Origin: Rhyacophila brunnea
Lineage: Eukaryota; Arthropoda; Insecta; Trichoptera; Rhyacophilidae
Reading direction: 5' to 3'
Assembly: GCA_022495005.1 (NCBI GenBank)
Contig: JAGYXB010001997.1
Location: 2,914,001 to 2,978,000, forward strand
Length of the DNA: 64,000 bases
How positions within the stretch are numbered: the first letter of the stretch is position 1; each line of letters opens with the position of its first letter. A program made the translations under genes and the position numbers. This document shows, in pieces, positions 45,948-58,001 of this stretch. The notes beneath the pieces were generated by a model. That model had not been told where the DNA came from. It was given only the letters and a program-made list of their open reading frames with translations, and did no database searches.

Positions 45948-46600
45948 ATATTCTACGCCGACACTCCTCTGCGGGTTTCCGGTCTGCCCGTCGAGCTGGT
46001 GTCCAGGTTCAAATACTTGAGTACCACGGTTGCCGATGATGGTGGTATTTCTAGTGAGCTTGGAATCCGCATGGGTGTGGCGGGTTCTGCGTTCAACCAA
46101 CTTGGAGTCGCATGGAGGTGAAGGCTGTATTCTGTGAGGACCAAATGTCGTTTGTATAACGCGTGCGTGCTATCTCTGCTCTTGTATGGATGTGAGACAT
46201 GGCATCTTACTAAGCTTCAAGAGTCTCGGCTTTTGAGCTTTGAGAATCGATGTCTCCGCCGAATCTTAGGGGTACATTGGTACGACCGCGTTACAAACAC
46301 CCGAGTTCGTGAGCAGATACAACAGCCTTCGGTGATTGAAGTTGTCACGAAGAGACGTTTTACGTGGCTGGGACATGTATTCCGGATGGCGCCAAAGAGT
46401 GCGGCACTTAGTACCCTTGTGGCACAGCCTCAAGGGTTCCGTTGCCGTGGCCGGCCCTCCCTAACCCTGCAGCGGTACTACAAGAGCGACCTGCGTGCTG
46501 CAGGTCTGACATGGCGGGAGGCACAAGAGTTGGCGATGGACCGAGGGAAGTGGCGCCAACTTGTGCTTGTCCTATGTCCCAATGTTGGGACGTGAAAGGG
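45948..46600 (+). pseudogene. Non-LTR retrotransposon ORF2 3' fragment
   Basis: The plus strand reads a FKYLSTTVADDGGISSELG segment (post-catalytic FKYLG motif), then an in-frame TGA after GVAWR, then LYNACVLSLLLYGCETW, RCLRRILGVHWYDRVTNTRV, RRFTWLGHVFRM, RGRPSLTLQRYYKSDL and a stop after LCPNVGT. This is the thumb and C-terminal region of a LINE reverse transcriptase. The catalytic palm lies upstream and is missing. The 3' end carries AAAGAAGAAAA. It belongs to a different family from the copy at 5492-6427. Apart from the TGA the frame is continuous, so it is relatively young. Confidence 0.85.
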
Positions 46601-46767
46601 TGGAAAAAGAAGAAAATATTCTATACACAAGGCAGCTATCGACAGCTAAAGTGTTAAATACTATCACTTTATCATCTCTCGTCGCCATCTACCTGTGAAA
46701 ACTGTCTATCTCGCTCTAAGAGTTAACACATCCAAGAGAGGGGCTGTTAAAATACAGTACTTTTTGA
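46601..46767. other. Non-genic DNA
   Basis: Short gap with no recognised feature. Confidence 0.4.
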
Positions 46768-47050
46768 CACGTGTTTCCCAACCTTATTTCTGCCAAGCCC
46801 CACTTCAATGCTTCAAAAATTTCCCCGTATCAAAATTTTATAGTTAGGTACCTAACTAATTCTGAAAAAAAAATGTATTGCTTCAAATAAAAGATGCACA
46901 TAGGCAATACTGTTTTTAATTTAACTTTCGTAAGTAAAGTTCGGAAGAAAGTAAGTGCGATCATTGTGCTATGCTTAGTCTTCAAATGATTTTCAAGATG
47001 ACCTTTTTGCCCCCCAATACATTCAAATCGACCCCAGGTGGAAATCACTG
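46768..47050. mobile_element. Degraded hAT-like element
   Basis: The left end CACGTGTTTCCCAACCTTAT, with TGCCAAGCCCCACTTC, resembles the CAGTGGTTCCCAACC type of hAT end. The right end is CCAGGTGGAAATCACTG. A minus-strand segment reads KGHLENHLKTKHST, resembling the second half of a BED-type zinc finger. The flanking 8-mers do not match, so boundaries are tentative. Confidence 0.4.
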
Positions 47051-48164
47051 GAGACGGTTAACTAATTATTACAATTAATCGCCTTAATACATAAATATGA
47101 CAAACTACCATCGATTGCTACCTTGTGTATAGAATAGCTTCGCTGACGTCAGTTTTGATTATATTAGAAAAGAAACTTTGTTATATTATTATTGATTAAT
47201 TTAACATAATGGTAAGTAAATTTAATTAAAATATAATAAATGTAGGTAATTAATTATACACTGCATATCAGTAATAAACTAAGTAAATATTTGTGATACT
47301 TAGCTGCTTCTATTTACAATAAATAATTTTCATTATCTAATATGGACGATTTCATTCCTACAAAACAAAAATACTGAAAAATACAATGTTGATGCGCTGT
47401 CCTATACAGAGATAGGTTAAAAGTCATTAATTATTATGTTCAATACAGACGAAAATCGACTAATGTAGGAAAAGTTTAATGTTAAAACTAAAAACCATTA
47501 CCGACCCGTCAACTTGGCGGCGATTTATCCCCGGATATGATAGAAAATAGCGGAAATGAAATGATGAAACAAGTGCATTGTTTATTTATGTAAGAAAATT
47601 CTCTTTATTTAAAAATAGCCACACTGCTATGGACATCATGGCCACATGGACATCATGGCCACATCACTGGAACTTGACATCAATGTTCTATATGGTTATG
47701 TCGCCGTTGTAATATGCAATTCTCTGTTTACTGAGGCACAGAAAATCTCAAAGGTTAATTATTGTTTTGGGCGGTGCACCAAATAGGTAAAAGGGGCATG
47801 AGGTGAATGCTCCAGGTGAAGGAAATTACTGAAAACCACGTAGCATCGGACACAAAGCTAACTCATAATTTACTTTCCCTATTCATTCCTTCATATTATT
47901 CATATTAAGCCTCGTACTTTCATTATTTAGTACTATACTACTATAATAATATATAAAAAGTTATGAGATATTATTATATTTGTGTAAGTATTATCAATGT
48001 GTGCGAGACTAATCAATGCACTCTCCAGAGATATATACATTATCAGTGATGTGCTATATGTATCTATTTTATTTTTGAAATTTTATTTTATTGTTGTTTC
48101 ATTTTTAAAAATCTTAATTCTAACGTACATATTATATAAACTTTCAACTTCCTGATTTTTTTTT
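47051..48164. other. Non-genic DNA with small repeats
   Basis: GGACATCATGGCCACAT is tandemly doubled at 47632-47665. The segment 48000-48115 (GTGCGAGACTAATCAATGCA onward) is a diverged copy of 15460-15560, the putative LINE C-terminal tail. Nothing else is recognised. Confidence 0.45.
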
Positions 48165-48621
48165 GACCATGTCCGATCCTAATAAGATCATATCGTCACT
48201 GTTCTGGCAGAAGACACTAATTCGATAAAATGACATATTGAGTTAGTACCAAAATGTTCCTTATTTCAAACCGTCTGGAAACCTTCTTAATAAATAAACA
48301 GTCTTTATTTTAAAGTAATCCTTTTTGCGATAACTTAATAAACTCACATGATAGACCATTATTTCAAACTTTTTAACAACTGTGTGTTCTGCCAGAACAG
48401 AGACGATATTATGGGCCTCCATATAGTGGAGGTTTGTATTAGGCAACAGATTTTTGTTTTTACGAGAAATGGATGCTAGCCACTTGCTAAACCTATTAGG
48501 TCTACACTCTGACTCCAAACACAAATTGAAAAACAATATGTTAATTTTGCCAGACCCAGGACTCGAACTTGGGGCACCCATAAAATTAAAGACCGACTCG
48601 TAAGCCGCTCGGCCATCGTGG
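48165..48621 (-). repeat. tRNA-derived SINE, family A, copy 5 (interrupted)
   Basis: Family end GACCATGTCCGATCCTAATA at 48165, tRNA-like head at the right (ACTCGAACTTGGGG and AAGCCGCTCGGCCATCGTGG). A 214-bp MITE at 48193-48406 splits the body; removing it restores the GATCATA-TTATGGGCCTCC order seen in other copies. Confidence 0.87.
48193..48406. mobile_element. TA-flanked MITE nested in a SINE
   Basis: 20-bp inverted ends TCGTCACTGTTCTGGCAGAA and TTCTGCCAGAACAGAGACGA differ at one position. TA lies on both sides (48191-48192 and 48407-48408), fitting a Tc1/mariner-like or other TA-targeting element. The interruption of a known repeat makes the boundaries firm. Confidence 0.8.
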
Positions 48622-49859
48622 GATCATATTATATAATATATTTTTTGAAAACTTTTTTCATTATTTTTTTTGATAAATTCAAAGCCATAGCCATAATAAT
48701 ATTATACTATTCCCTTTTCACGGCCTACTTTAATAAACGATGGTCCTTCCTCGTAAATTTCAATCGATATTGAGAATGTGCCCAGTACGTTTCTTTGTTA
48801 AATACAGAATCAAATTTTCTTTTTGTGTTTTTTTTTAATATAAAATGGCCAATGAAAAATTAAAAAAAAATGACGATGAAGAGAACGACTTTATAAAAAA
48901 CCGAACTCTTCGAAGTTGAAATTTGAAAGGCATTGCTATACTTAGGATACGGTTTTAAAATATGTCAAATATTTTTTTGTATAAAGAGGGATTTTGAATA
49001 TAATAGACATTTAAAATATTTCAGTCGTCGCAAACCTTTGTTACGTGTTATTTATTATTTTCCTAGGAAAGGTTGTTTTAAGGAAAGTCGGCTCGACTTG
49101 GAGTTGGAAAGCCATTTTTTAAGGAAATGGGAAAAAGCGACTAACAAACCATTTAAAAAATATATTTGGTACTTTAGCATAAAAAGGTTTGCAATCCCTG
49201 AAATATACCATTAAAAACTAATCTGTAAATATGTCAGAATTTTATGCATATTTGGCGTCGTGTATGATAAAATACTCGTTAAAATAAACCCAAATCGATT
49301 TAATCTCAATCTGGCTCTGAGTTTAATGTGTGTAGTAGGTAAATTTCGAGGCTATAAAAAATTACTCGTGAAAATTGCTTTTTTTAATCATGGCCATAAA
49401 GGATTGTGGCTGCCACATTCTTCATGCCAAAGAAAATAATGAGTTTAAACGAACAACCCGTTCTTCTAGATTGACTTTCGTTAGAATTTTAAGATATTTG
49501 CGTAAACATTGGTAGGTACTAGTGGAATTTCGACAGTCTGAAAAGTAACATGGTAACTTATTAGAAGTAAACAAGTCAAATTTCTTATATAGGTATCCAA
49601 ATACCATGACGTTGCTAAAAACAAGGAGAAAATCGGAATTAAATTTTGGTTCTACACCTTCAACTGAAATTTTGTATTGTCAATGAGAATTTTTCAAGCC
49701 AAATTAGCTTTTATAAAAAGTCATAAAATTTAAACGGTTTTAATTTCATATTAAAGGTAGTTTTGAGCGAGAGGTTATTTTATTATTTAGAACTTAGATT
49801 TTTTTCTGCACACAATTAGATTGCTGAATAAAAACCAGCCCTAGGTCCTTTCACTCGGC
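48622..49859. other. Non-genic A+T-rich DNA
   Basis: No supported feature. A 93-codon basic frame at 48933-49214 has no motif I recognise. Confidence 0.45.
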
Positions 49860-50110
49860 CTCTAGCTCTTTGCTGCTACACAAATCCACAGAACTTTATA
49901 AGTTCATATACCCAGCGGGTTTTAAGGAGTTTTTGTCATCATTAAACATTTCTTAGGTACCACTGTATAACGGTATTTGTTGAGTGTTGTCCAGCCCATT
50001 GCCATTTGCATTTGGACGTAGTACGTTACGTAGTACATCACATTGTCCGGGCGCGTTGGTGTGTAGTTTTCTGTCTAGGTTTTCCTTCCCACAGTCAAAT
50101 TTCTCTCTCT
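49860..50110 (-). repeat. Degraded LINE 3' end
   Basis: Shares CCAGCGGGTTTTAAGG, GGTACCACTGTATAACGGTA and a CCAGCCCATT block with the LINE tail region at 38028-38240 (CCAGCGGGCTTTAGG, GGTACCACTGTATGACGGTA, CCAGTCCATT). The coding order is no longer readable. Confidence 0.55.
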
Positions 50111-50725
50111 CGTAATATAACAAACATATATTTTTATAAGCAGTTCAGTAGCAGTTAGTACGAGCACGTGCTATAATAATTAGGTACTGGAGATACCACC
50201 TAGGCACCTAATTAAATCATTATTATATAATACATTACTACCACAGACTTCTGGCTGTGTAGATTCTTGCGATATAATGTAATACTAAATCTAGAATCAC
50301 CATTAGTTCACTACATTAGATGTATATCGATTTTCAAGTGATTATTCAAATAATCAAAATAATTATTAATTACCGTAATAACTTTATATACACATTCTTA
50401 TATTTCGCGTGTCTAAATGGTTCTAAATGACAGCATAGAGCTGCGTATATTATCTGTTTATATCTTGCTTTTACCGCCAAAGTCATTTTCTATTTATAAA
50501 TTAGTAAGATAGAACATCTAACCTTAAATGTGGTAATATGTATACTCTCGCAAATTGGTTATAGTTGTGACAGAACATTTTTTCCATTACATAAATTATA
50601 GAAGTCTTTTAATAAATTGACGTAGTAAAGATCTTATCATACGTTATCATAGTCATCTGAATGTTACTTAAATAATAATAATATATAATATTATATTTTC
50701 ATCCAAGATAATCTATTTTAATGAC
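50111..50725. other. Non-genic A+T-rich DNA
   Basis: No supported feature. Confidence 0.45.
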
Positions 50726-50733
50726 AACACACG

Positions 50734-51507
50734 TAGGGAATCCAATCCCGAGCCAAAATTCTGATCCCGGGATTTCGGGATTACAATTTGACAATCCCGG
50801 GATCCCGGGACTGGTCCCGGGATTGGCATTTTTTTCGATTGTTAATATAAAATTTTTATATTCACAAATAACATTGATAAAATCGGTCAAAAATAAATCT
50901 AGTATAATTTATACTATTTAAGACATTTATTGTTAATATTGTATACGTTCAATCTTGGAAATACATAAGTTTAATGGAGTAAATAATATTGTAATATAAA
51001 TAATAATGTGAATTTAATATGAGATTGCTGTTTCTGATAGTAAAGACATAATGAATGGATTAGCGAGATTTAAAATAGTAAAGCAAATAATCATGGCGTA
51101 CTTATGGCCTTTCCGTTTCATAAATCTAATTTAATTAGTCATGATGAAACTGCCGTAAAACGTATGAGATCATAGTGGAATTACTTTGTTAAAAGTGCGA
51201 AGCATTGTTTTTTTCAATATTTCTCATTTTTAATAATTTATGTGAAAAAATAAAATAAATCGGCAACTTACACATGGGTATAAATCAAACATCACTCAAA
51301 CTCAGTTTATTTCTAATGTAGTTATTTTTTATTATAAGTATTTTTTCTGTTATATTTTTGCTTTTATTTTATGTTCCATAAAAATTGATAAAAAAATCAA
51401 TCCCGAAATCCCGGGATTATGTTTATCAATCCCGGGATTCATAGGTATCGAAAATAGCTCGGGATCCCGGGATCCCGTGATTCGGGATCCCGGGATTGGA
51501 ATCCCTA
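50734..51507 (-). mobile_element. hAT-type non-autonomous element, family Z, copy 3
   Basis: Begins TAGGGAATCCAATCCCGAGC and ends CGGGATTGGAATCCCTA, with a perfect 8-bp duplication AACACACG (50726-50733 and 51508-51515). It lies in the opposite orientation to copies 1 and 2 and is closest in length to copy 1. The ends are dense in CCCGGGATC blocks. Confidence 0.92.
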
Positions 51508-51515
51508 AACACACG

Positions 51516-53602
51516 ATATAAAATTTCATACCGAGATAAGTGGTGTATGTTTGATAAAAGTTATAGGTCTAAAGTACCCACTGGCACAGTTTTTTCAAAG
51601 CGGGATCATGTTACTCTGGTGACCAACTAACTTTGATAAAGCTCAAACCGGGAAAAAGTGACACAAAAAACTCCGGTGCTTACTTATATTACAGGGGTGC
51701 ATAATATAAAATAGGTTGTATTCAAAAGTGAAAAATAATTTTATACAGTGATTGATTTATTTGATTCAAGTAGTATTAGTAAATTTCAATTTTAAGATTG
51801 TATTTAACTTTATACTTTATACCTAAATTTTCTTTAGTGATGATTGTAGGTACATGCAATTATTTAAATATATTATTTTGTTATACATATTGGTGTACTG
51901 GGCTTTTCTGAGATGGTTAGTTTTTATCAGTGTGAAAACATATTTATTGTATTGAAGTATATCACTATCACTTTAGTTGTTAATATGAGTGGAATGTATG
52001 GCATACTATTAGATTAGATCAGCGAGAATGAGGGTGTATGGGAACTAATCTGGTGTTGTCTGTGAAAGATGAAGTCGATTGAAGGTTTTTAAATATACTT
52101 GTATTGTACTTGTACGTAGTTGACTGCGTACCAAACACACTCTCATTTATAATTAGCCTATTTACAATTATCACATTTATCACATTTATCGTAGAGATAT
52201 ATTATGTGCTAACTTACGTAAGAACACTCCTGTCTCACTGACGTCGACTAGAACACTAACTATCCCACTATATTTGATGGTATCACTTGCGCGAGTGTAT
52301 TGTTATACCTCCGTGAAGGTAAGAAAGAGAGTTTCGATGTGAGAATTGGTGCAAATAATAGAACAATTATTAATATAAGTGAAATATTTTATGGACACCA
52401 CATGGTGCAATGTTCTTGTTTTACACCAGACCGTACCAGTAAACCTTTATTTCACCGTATAAGTACACCCATAGTGAATTTATAACACACCAGTTGGCTT
52501 GAAGAAAATGTAGACCAAATTAAAATATTTCCATCACCTGATAGAGTTAAATCATCATTCGTCGAATTTACTTTGTCTATACTTTGGATGTGGCTTGCCA
52601 AACCCTATAGAAAGCAAGGCAGATACGATTTTGCACCTAAATCAATGTAGATTTTGTCGACCGCATTACAACGTCGCTCATGCAGACTATACAGCTCCAG
52701 ACCCAATTTATTGGAAATACATATGGCAGTACATTGAAGTAGCATTTGGCGCGAAAATTGCCCCGATAAGTATGGTTTGGCAATACACGCCCTGAATATC
52801 AACACATATCGATTGATACAGATTGGTGCAGATCTTAAGCATATAATGTTGATTTTGGGTGAATTTGTTGCTCAAAATAATTTAACATTTGAAATATTTT
52901 GTATTTCCCGTATTCTGTGCACGACATAAATGAATATTATACCCTGGAGAATTTTATTTCATAAAATCCTCACCAGTTTTATCGTAGTGTTGTCATCTGA
53001 CCCTTTCTGGTCAACATAAAATAACAAAATATACCAAAGTCATGCGGCTAAAAAGCTACTGGCAGAATTGAGGACCCGCAATTTCAAACGTCTGATCTAC
53101 GTCACGATAAGTTGTATCGCGAGCTACGCCGAAGTTTGCTAATAAAAACGAAAAAAGCTCAACTTTTCATGTCGGGGTTACGCTAAAATGGTTAAGTTTT
53201 TCCGCATAGGCCTTTCCAGGATCAATCCTTTAGCGTCTGAACGTTTTTTCAATTTACAGTGAGTTTGTCAGACCGCAGACAGTGTGTGCAGAGTCATGAA
53301 AAAGTAGAAAATCCTATTACGGCTTAATTAAAACGCAGGTACGCAAAACTACGCAGTCAAAAACGTTAAATATACACATAGTATCTGTAGTTGTTCGTTG
53401 TTTAAGTTTGGTAGTAGGTCCAATTACCAAGTTTAATTACTATTTTTATGGTTGTTTATTGTTTCATGCTTATTTTAATATTACATGGCAGTGTTGATTT
53501 ATTATTTTACATTATGCGTGGAAGTATTATTCAATTGAGAGATTATTTGTGAACTGCTTGATTGAAAGGTTTGATATCTACCACGAGCGTTAGTTCTATA
53601 TT
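51516..53602. other. Non-genic DNA
   Basis: No gene recognised. A 66-codon plus frame at 52595-52795 (LHLNQCRFCRPHYN, DYTAPDPIYWKYIW) has an uncommonly protein-like residue mix but no identifiable family. Confidence 0.35.
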
Positions 53603-53610
53603 ATGTCGAT

Positions 53611-53861
53611 CAGTGGCGAAGGGTGGGGAGTCTGTTAATATCCGCCATAAATAGTCCACACTAAACTTTGTAAGGCATATGTATTTATTTTCATTGAAAT
53701 TAGGTTTAGGCAGGATTCAATTGATTTTTAAAAATTAACCGACACCATCTGTAAATTGTAGTCTTAGTTCAATAAAAACAAATACCTACGTATGGCTTAC
53801 AAAATTTAATGTGCACTATTTATGGCGGATCTTGAAAGCCTACCTCCATCCTTCGCTACTG
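53611..53861. mobile_element. hAT-type MITE, family CAGTGGCGAAG, copy 4 (short)
   Basis: Starts CAGTGGCGAAGGGTGGGGAG and ends CCTCCATCCTTCGCTACTG, with a perfect 8-bp duplication ATGTCGAT (53603-53610 and 53862-53869). At 251 bp it retains only terminal and subterminal sequence; the central part of the 570-bp copies is deleted. Confidence 0.92.
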
Positions 53862-53869
53862 ATGTCGAT

Positions 53870-54100
53870 AGATGTTACTTTATACGTACATAGTATAATG
53901 TGTACAATTTAAAATTAAGTAACGAGTTTCGTGTATTATGTCTCTGGAATATAATGAAAAAAATCAGACGGACGATGGGCCTTTTTTAAATTCAAAAGTG
54001 AATAAATAATAAAATAAGTAATGCAGGTGTTTTTTACAGGAATATTATCACCTGTATTTATTTTACTTGATAAAAACTAGCTATCATATTAAAAATTGTA
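53870..54100. other. Non-genic DNA
   Basis: No supported feature. Confidence 0.4.
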
Positions 54101-54109
54101 TTTAATTGT

Positions 54110-54837
54110 CGTGTCCGGAAATTTGTACGTATACAATTGACAGTAGGACACTTTTTCGTGAGCCGTTCTCCTTGAAACACGTGTTCGTATAGCATTTAAT
54201 CAAATGACTACTTGTTCGTTGAACATTAATTCACCGTGGAGTATATTGTACGTATGTTGTAAACAGTAATATTCCAATTAGATTCAATATGAATTTTATG
54301 AGATATTTTTATTGGTTTTAAATAATAATTTAATGATGAAACCACTTAAATATATACGATATGATTGTAATTCGAATTTAGTTACCTAGCTATTTTCTTC
54401 TGTCTTTCCGAAGGTTTTATTACGTATTTTGAAGTGATGTTGTTTAATTTAACAAAACGCAATTTTGTTTTTGTAGTACTTATTCCACTTTTAATCAATA
54501 AATTAGGAACGGTTTTGTCTGTCTCAGAGGTATATTTTCAACGTCCTTCAACGAGTTTTCAACGAGCATTTTATTTAACATGGATATTATAGATTAACCG
54601 AAATAACAATATTTATCTTAGAGTTTACCTATAGATACCTACTTAACTGTATCCATCGAAAACATTTCATGTACCTGTTTGCAAAAAACCGTCGCTTTTT
54701 GTGAAATACACACAATAGGTGAAATGTTCAACGAACAAGTAGTCATTTGATTAAATTCTTTACGAATACATGTTTCAAAAATAACGGCTCACGAAGAAGT
54801 GTCCTACGGCTAATTGTATAACAGTTTCAATGTAACC
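54110..54837 (+). mobile_element. Mutator-like MITE, family R, copy 3 (long form)
   Basis: Starts CGTGTCCGGAAATTTGTACG and ends CAGTTTCAATGTAACC, with a perfect 9-bp duplication TTTAATTGT (54101-54109 and 54838-54846). Long inverted arms follow each end: GGACACTTTTTCGTGAGCCG against CGGCTCACGAAGAAGTGTCC, and CAAATGACTACTTGTTCGTT against AACGAACAAGTAGTCATTTG. The centre (54300-54660) is unrelated A+T-rich filler. No transposase is present. Confidence 0.88.
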
Positions 54838-54846
54838 TTTAATTGT

Positions 54847-55116
54847 TAGTTAGTTATGCATTTATTTACATCTACATAGACACCATCGCGCAAAAGTTAT
54901 ATTAACACGGGTTTTTTCACGGTGGTTAGTTTTTAGAGTTATAATTAATTCATCGAGGCCATGCTCTGGATCAAACACATGGCATTAGAGACAGAAAAAT
55001 ACTCGACCATGAAGAGAATACGCATGTATAAAATATATGTAAAATATTTAAGCTTTTATGTGAGACTTTTTAATGATGTAACCGTAGACGGTTACTCAAT
55101 AACGAATGTCATTATA
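54847..55116. other. Non-genic DNA
   Basis: No supported feature. Confidence 0.4.
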
Positions 55117-55200
55117 CGTCCGATCCTTATAAGATAATATGGGCCTCCACTGGGCGGAGGTTTGTATTAACAGATTTTGTTTTTACGAGAAATGGATGTA
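55117..55200 (-). repeat. tRNA-derived SINE, family A, copy 6 (fragment)
   Basis: Contains GTCCGATCCTTATAAGATAA, GGGCCTCCACTGGGCGGAGG and TTTACGAGAAATGGATGT, then breaks off in an A-run. The tRNA-like head is missing. Confidence 0.75.
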
Positions 55201-55409
55201 AAAAAAAAAAGCGGGATTCTAGCCGGCTACTCATATTTTCATATTATGCTGACTATCTGCCACAAGAATTACGGGAATAACAAATCGATACAAGTATGGA
55301 CTATATTTTTATTTAACAAATAATTCATAATACGATCTAAGAATACAACATTATTTTATTGAACATACATAATATCAAAACACCTCAGAGAAATATATAA
55401 CCACGAGAA

Positions 55410-55580
55410 AAAATCTTTAAAAAAAAATACGACGTATGTTCTTAAATTTGTGAATTATTCGTTGAATATAAAAATGGTTTATTAAATCATTACTAAATGC
55501 AAGTACGTTATAATTAAAATTTGAAGGGCACCTGATACCGGTTAGTAATTAAGGTAATATTAATACTTTGATTTAAAAAA
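55410..55580. repeat. Family T fragment
   Basis: TTATTCGTTGAATATAAAAA, GGTTAGTAATTAAGGTAAT and TACTTTGATTTAAAA occur in the same order as in the right arm of the inverted-repeat element at 10232-11712. The second arm is not present. Confidence 0.5.
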
Positions 55581-56009
55581 AACATCAAAAGACGCAAAAG
55601 ACGTCGTTTATCAAAAACTTAACCCTGATGGCTAAAATTATTAAACATGGAACATGCTTTGCTTACTGATTCTCTGAATGCTGGTTGTCCAATTCGAAAG
55701 AAAAAATATTTGCCAAAGTAACCGAATCCTAAGGATTCAAACAATTTTACTTTTCTGAAAATTATGTAATTACAATAATAAAACCAAAGAATTAATAATA
55801 ACAGACAAACAGTACGTCGTACAGAATGTAGGCTACTGAGTACTGAATGTAAAATGAAAATAATCGGCGCAAGTAAGTGATCGGGGCGGGGCGCGGGCCG
55901 TAGGCGGGCTGTGCGTCTATAGTTATTCTACGTCTATTTTTCGTAACGCTTTTGCGTTAGAGATCACGAGTAAAACATGTTTCATGTTAGTACAAAAGCT
56001 GACCGCCAA
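55581..56009. other. Non-genic DNA
   Basis: No supported feature; 55870-55920 is a short G+C-rich island (GGGGCGGGGCGCGGGCC) in otherwise A+T-rich sequence. Confidence 0.4.
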
Positions 56010-56160
56010 AAAATAATATGGTCTCAATTAGATAGAACACACATAGATTAGTTGGTAGAACATATGTGATTAAATCTCAGGGGTGTGGGTTTGAATCCTG
56101 CTAGGCGTCGTTTTTTTCAAATTGATATTTTCTAGTGGTGATATATTTCTCTGAGATGTT
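56010..56160 (+). repeat. tRNA-derived SINE, family C, copy 3
   Basis: Box A-like TAGTTGGTAGAAC, then box B-like GGGTTTGAATCCTG (one change from consensus), then AGGCGTCGTTTTTTTCAAAT and a TTTTCTAGTGGTGATATA tail matching the 11709-11885 copy. Confidence 0.6.
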
Positions 56161-56671
56161 TTCAAATTATCTATGTTTAAGAAAACACGTATTTATTTCA
56201 CAATCGATAACAGTAATTCAATTATCCACATAAATACTTAAACTGCAAAAGCTTCTAAAGCTCAACATTTCACTAACCATCTGAGCTTAATTTGATTGTG
56301 TCACTTTTTAATTCGAATTCCTAGATAGAGGTATCCGGAATAACCTTTTCAATTAAGCTTTTCCAATTTAGATTGTAGATTGAGATTTATATGTACTTAC
56401 GCTGGTATATTTTTACGATTGAGAGGTTCCTCTGCTAGATATTTGAATAAATCCAAGAAATTTATCGCGAACGTTCATTCGATAAGGCATAATAAATTCA
56501 ATCATTCAAGATTGAAAGTTGCAGTGAGCTGAAAGAAAATCAGAATATCTTTCAGTGATAGTTTAATCTTGATAGACTTTATTAGATAAATGGGTAGAAT
56601 AGAATGTACTCGAATAGGAGCAGTGCTCTCAGAAATGTATGCTTGATTTAAGCTGTATTCAAAGAAATTAG
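56161..56671. other. Non-genic A+T-rich DNA
   Basis: No supported feature. Confidence 0.4.
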
Positions 56672-57360
56672 GTTATTGGTAAGTTTTTATAATTCAATTT
56701 TATTAAACCTTGCAAAAGCAAGCCATAATAAATGATAGTAAAGAAATACTCGTCTATCTATAAAATATCTAAAATTATGCAATTAAATCATACATAACTT
56801 TATAGATAGAATAATATTTTTGGTACTGTTCGGTTATCAGGAATACAGCGGAAAACATATTTTGAAAATAGCCGATAAACTGGATTATTTGTTAGGTTAA
56901 CCTTACCTAACCTAACCTGACCTAACCTAACCCAACCTAACCTAAACTAACCCAAACTAACAAATAATCCAGTATATCGGGTATTTTTAAAATGTGTTTT
57001 CCGCTGTATTCCTGATAACCGAACAGTACCATATTTTTTATCTATTATAGTTTAGTTTTGGCAGGACTTCATTATATAGTAAAAAAAATTAACCAACAAT
57101 ATGTGTTATATGTATTATTAATCCAACGAAAACAAATAAGTATGAATGAAAAAGTGTGCACAATTTTGTCGTATCTTATACCAAAACTATAATGGTTTGA
57201 TTTAGGCAGGGTTTAATTGATTTTTAAAAACCAATTAAAACCCATGTGTAAATATTGTAGTTTTAGTTCAATAAAAACATATACGTACATAAGGCTAACA
57301 AAGTTAAATGTGCACTACTTATGGCAGATTTTAACAGCCTACCTTCACCTTTCGCTACTG
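56672..57360. mobile_element. hAT-type MITE, family CAGTGGCGAAG, copy 5 (rearranged host of a nested MITE)
   Basis: The right end ACCTTCACCTTTCGCTACTG (to 57360) and the segment 56672-56810 match other copies, but the normal CAGTGGCG left end is missing. The leftmost part corresponds to inverted right-half sequence (AAGCCATAATAAATGATAG, ATACTCGTCTATCTATAAAA). A palindromic element at 56822-57030 interrupts it. Confidence 0.7.
56822..57030. mobile_element. Palindromic MITE with telomere-like core, nested
   Basis: About 72-bp inverted arms, GGTACTGTTCGGTTATCAGG at the outside and CTGGATTATTTGTTAGGTT inside, are nearly identical. An 8-bp repeat ATATTTTT flanks it (56814-56821 and 57031-57038). 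Between the arms, about 56889-56961 is a degenerate CCTAA/CCCAA/CCTAAA run, the complement of insect TTAGG repeats. The inner arm (AAAATAGCCGATA then CTGGATTATTTG) is the same sequence found in the centre of family R elements. Confidence 0.85.
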
Positions 57361-58001
57361 CTATTTAATATAATTTGTATTTAAATGGAAAAAAAACATT
57401 ATAATTGAAATGGAATAAATAAATTTTCTTTGAATTTAATTACGATGAAAGAAAGATCAAAAGTGCATGATGAAAGTTTCTCTATTCATTAAATAAATTT
57501 TATATGGAATGAAAACTTTCTGGTTTAACTTTTAAGGCAAGAAAAAAATGGCCGTAAAATATCTGGCTCGACATTTTCTATAGTGCAAGTGCAGAAGTTT
57601 GAAATATTTCGAGCAGTTGCTATGGGTGTATAGAGAGGGATGGGGGAGGCCTCCATTGAAATGTTAAGCTGCGAAAGAAGTTAGGGCGAAAGTTGTGCTC
57701 TATCTTCGCCAGGCAGCCTTAGCTTTGCAATTTTATACTTTTTGCAGTGTGCATTGCATTCAGTGACCAGGTGTTGCAATGAAATGGGAAATATAAAAGA
57801 ATTTTTCATTTGGGAAATAATCACGCTATAAGATTGTAGGAAAAATACAAAGAGTCAATTTTTTTTAAATAAAGGATATATACAGCTTTTCTTATTTCAT
57901 TTCCGTGAAGCCTTTTGACTGTGATAGTATTGTTGTATTATTATTTCAGAGACACAAAGTATTTTAATTATATTTAAAAAAATGCAAATTATTTATTGGA
58001 T
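57361..58001. other. Non-genic DNA
   Basis: No supported feature. Confidence 0.4.

Noticed and set aside
46830..47048. C2H2/BED zinc-finger gene
   Set aside because: Only the HLKTKH half of a finger is present, within a degraded hAT-like element; there is no cysteine pair in frame.
52595..52795. Host exon (LHLNQCRFCRPHYN)
   Set aside because: Residue mix looks protein-like, but no family, splice sites or neighbouring exons could be recognised.
56880..56965. True telomere or chromosome end
   Set aside because: The CCTAA run is only about 70 bp, degenerate, and enclosed by inverted arms of a MITE inside another MITE, so it is interstitial.
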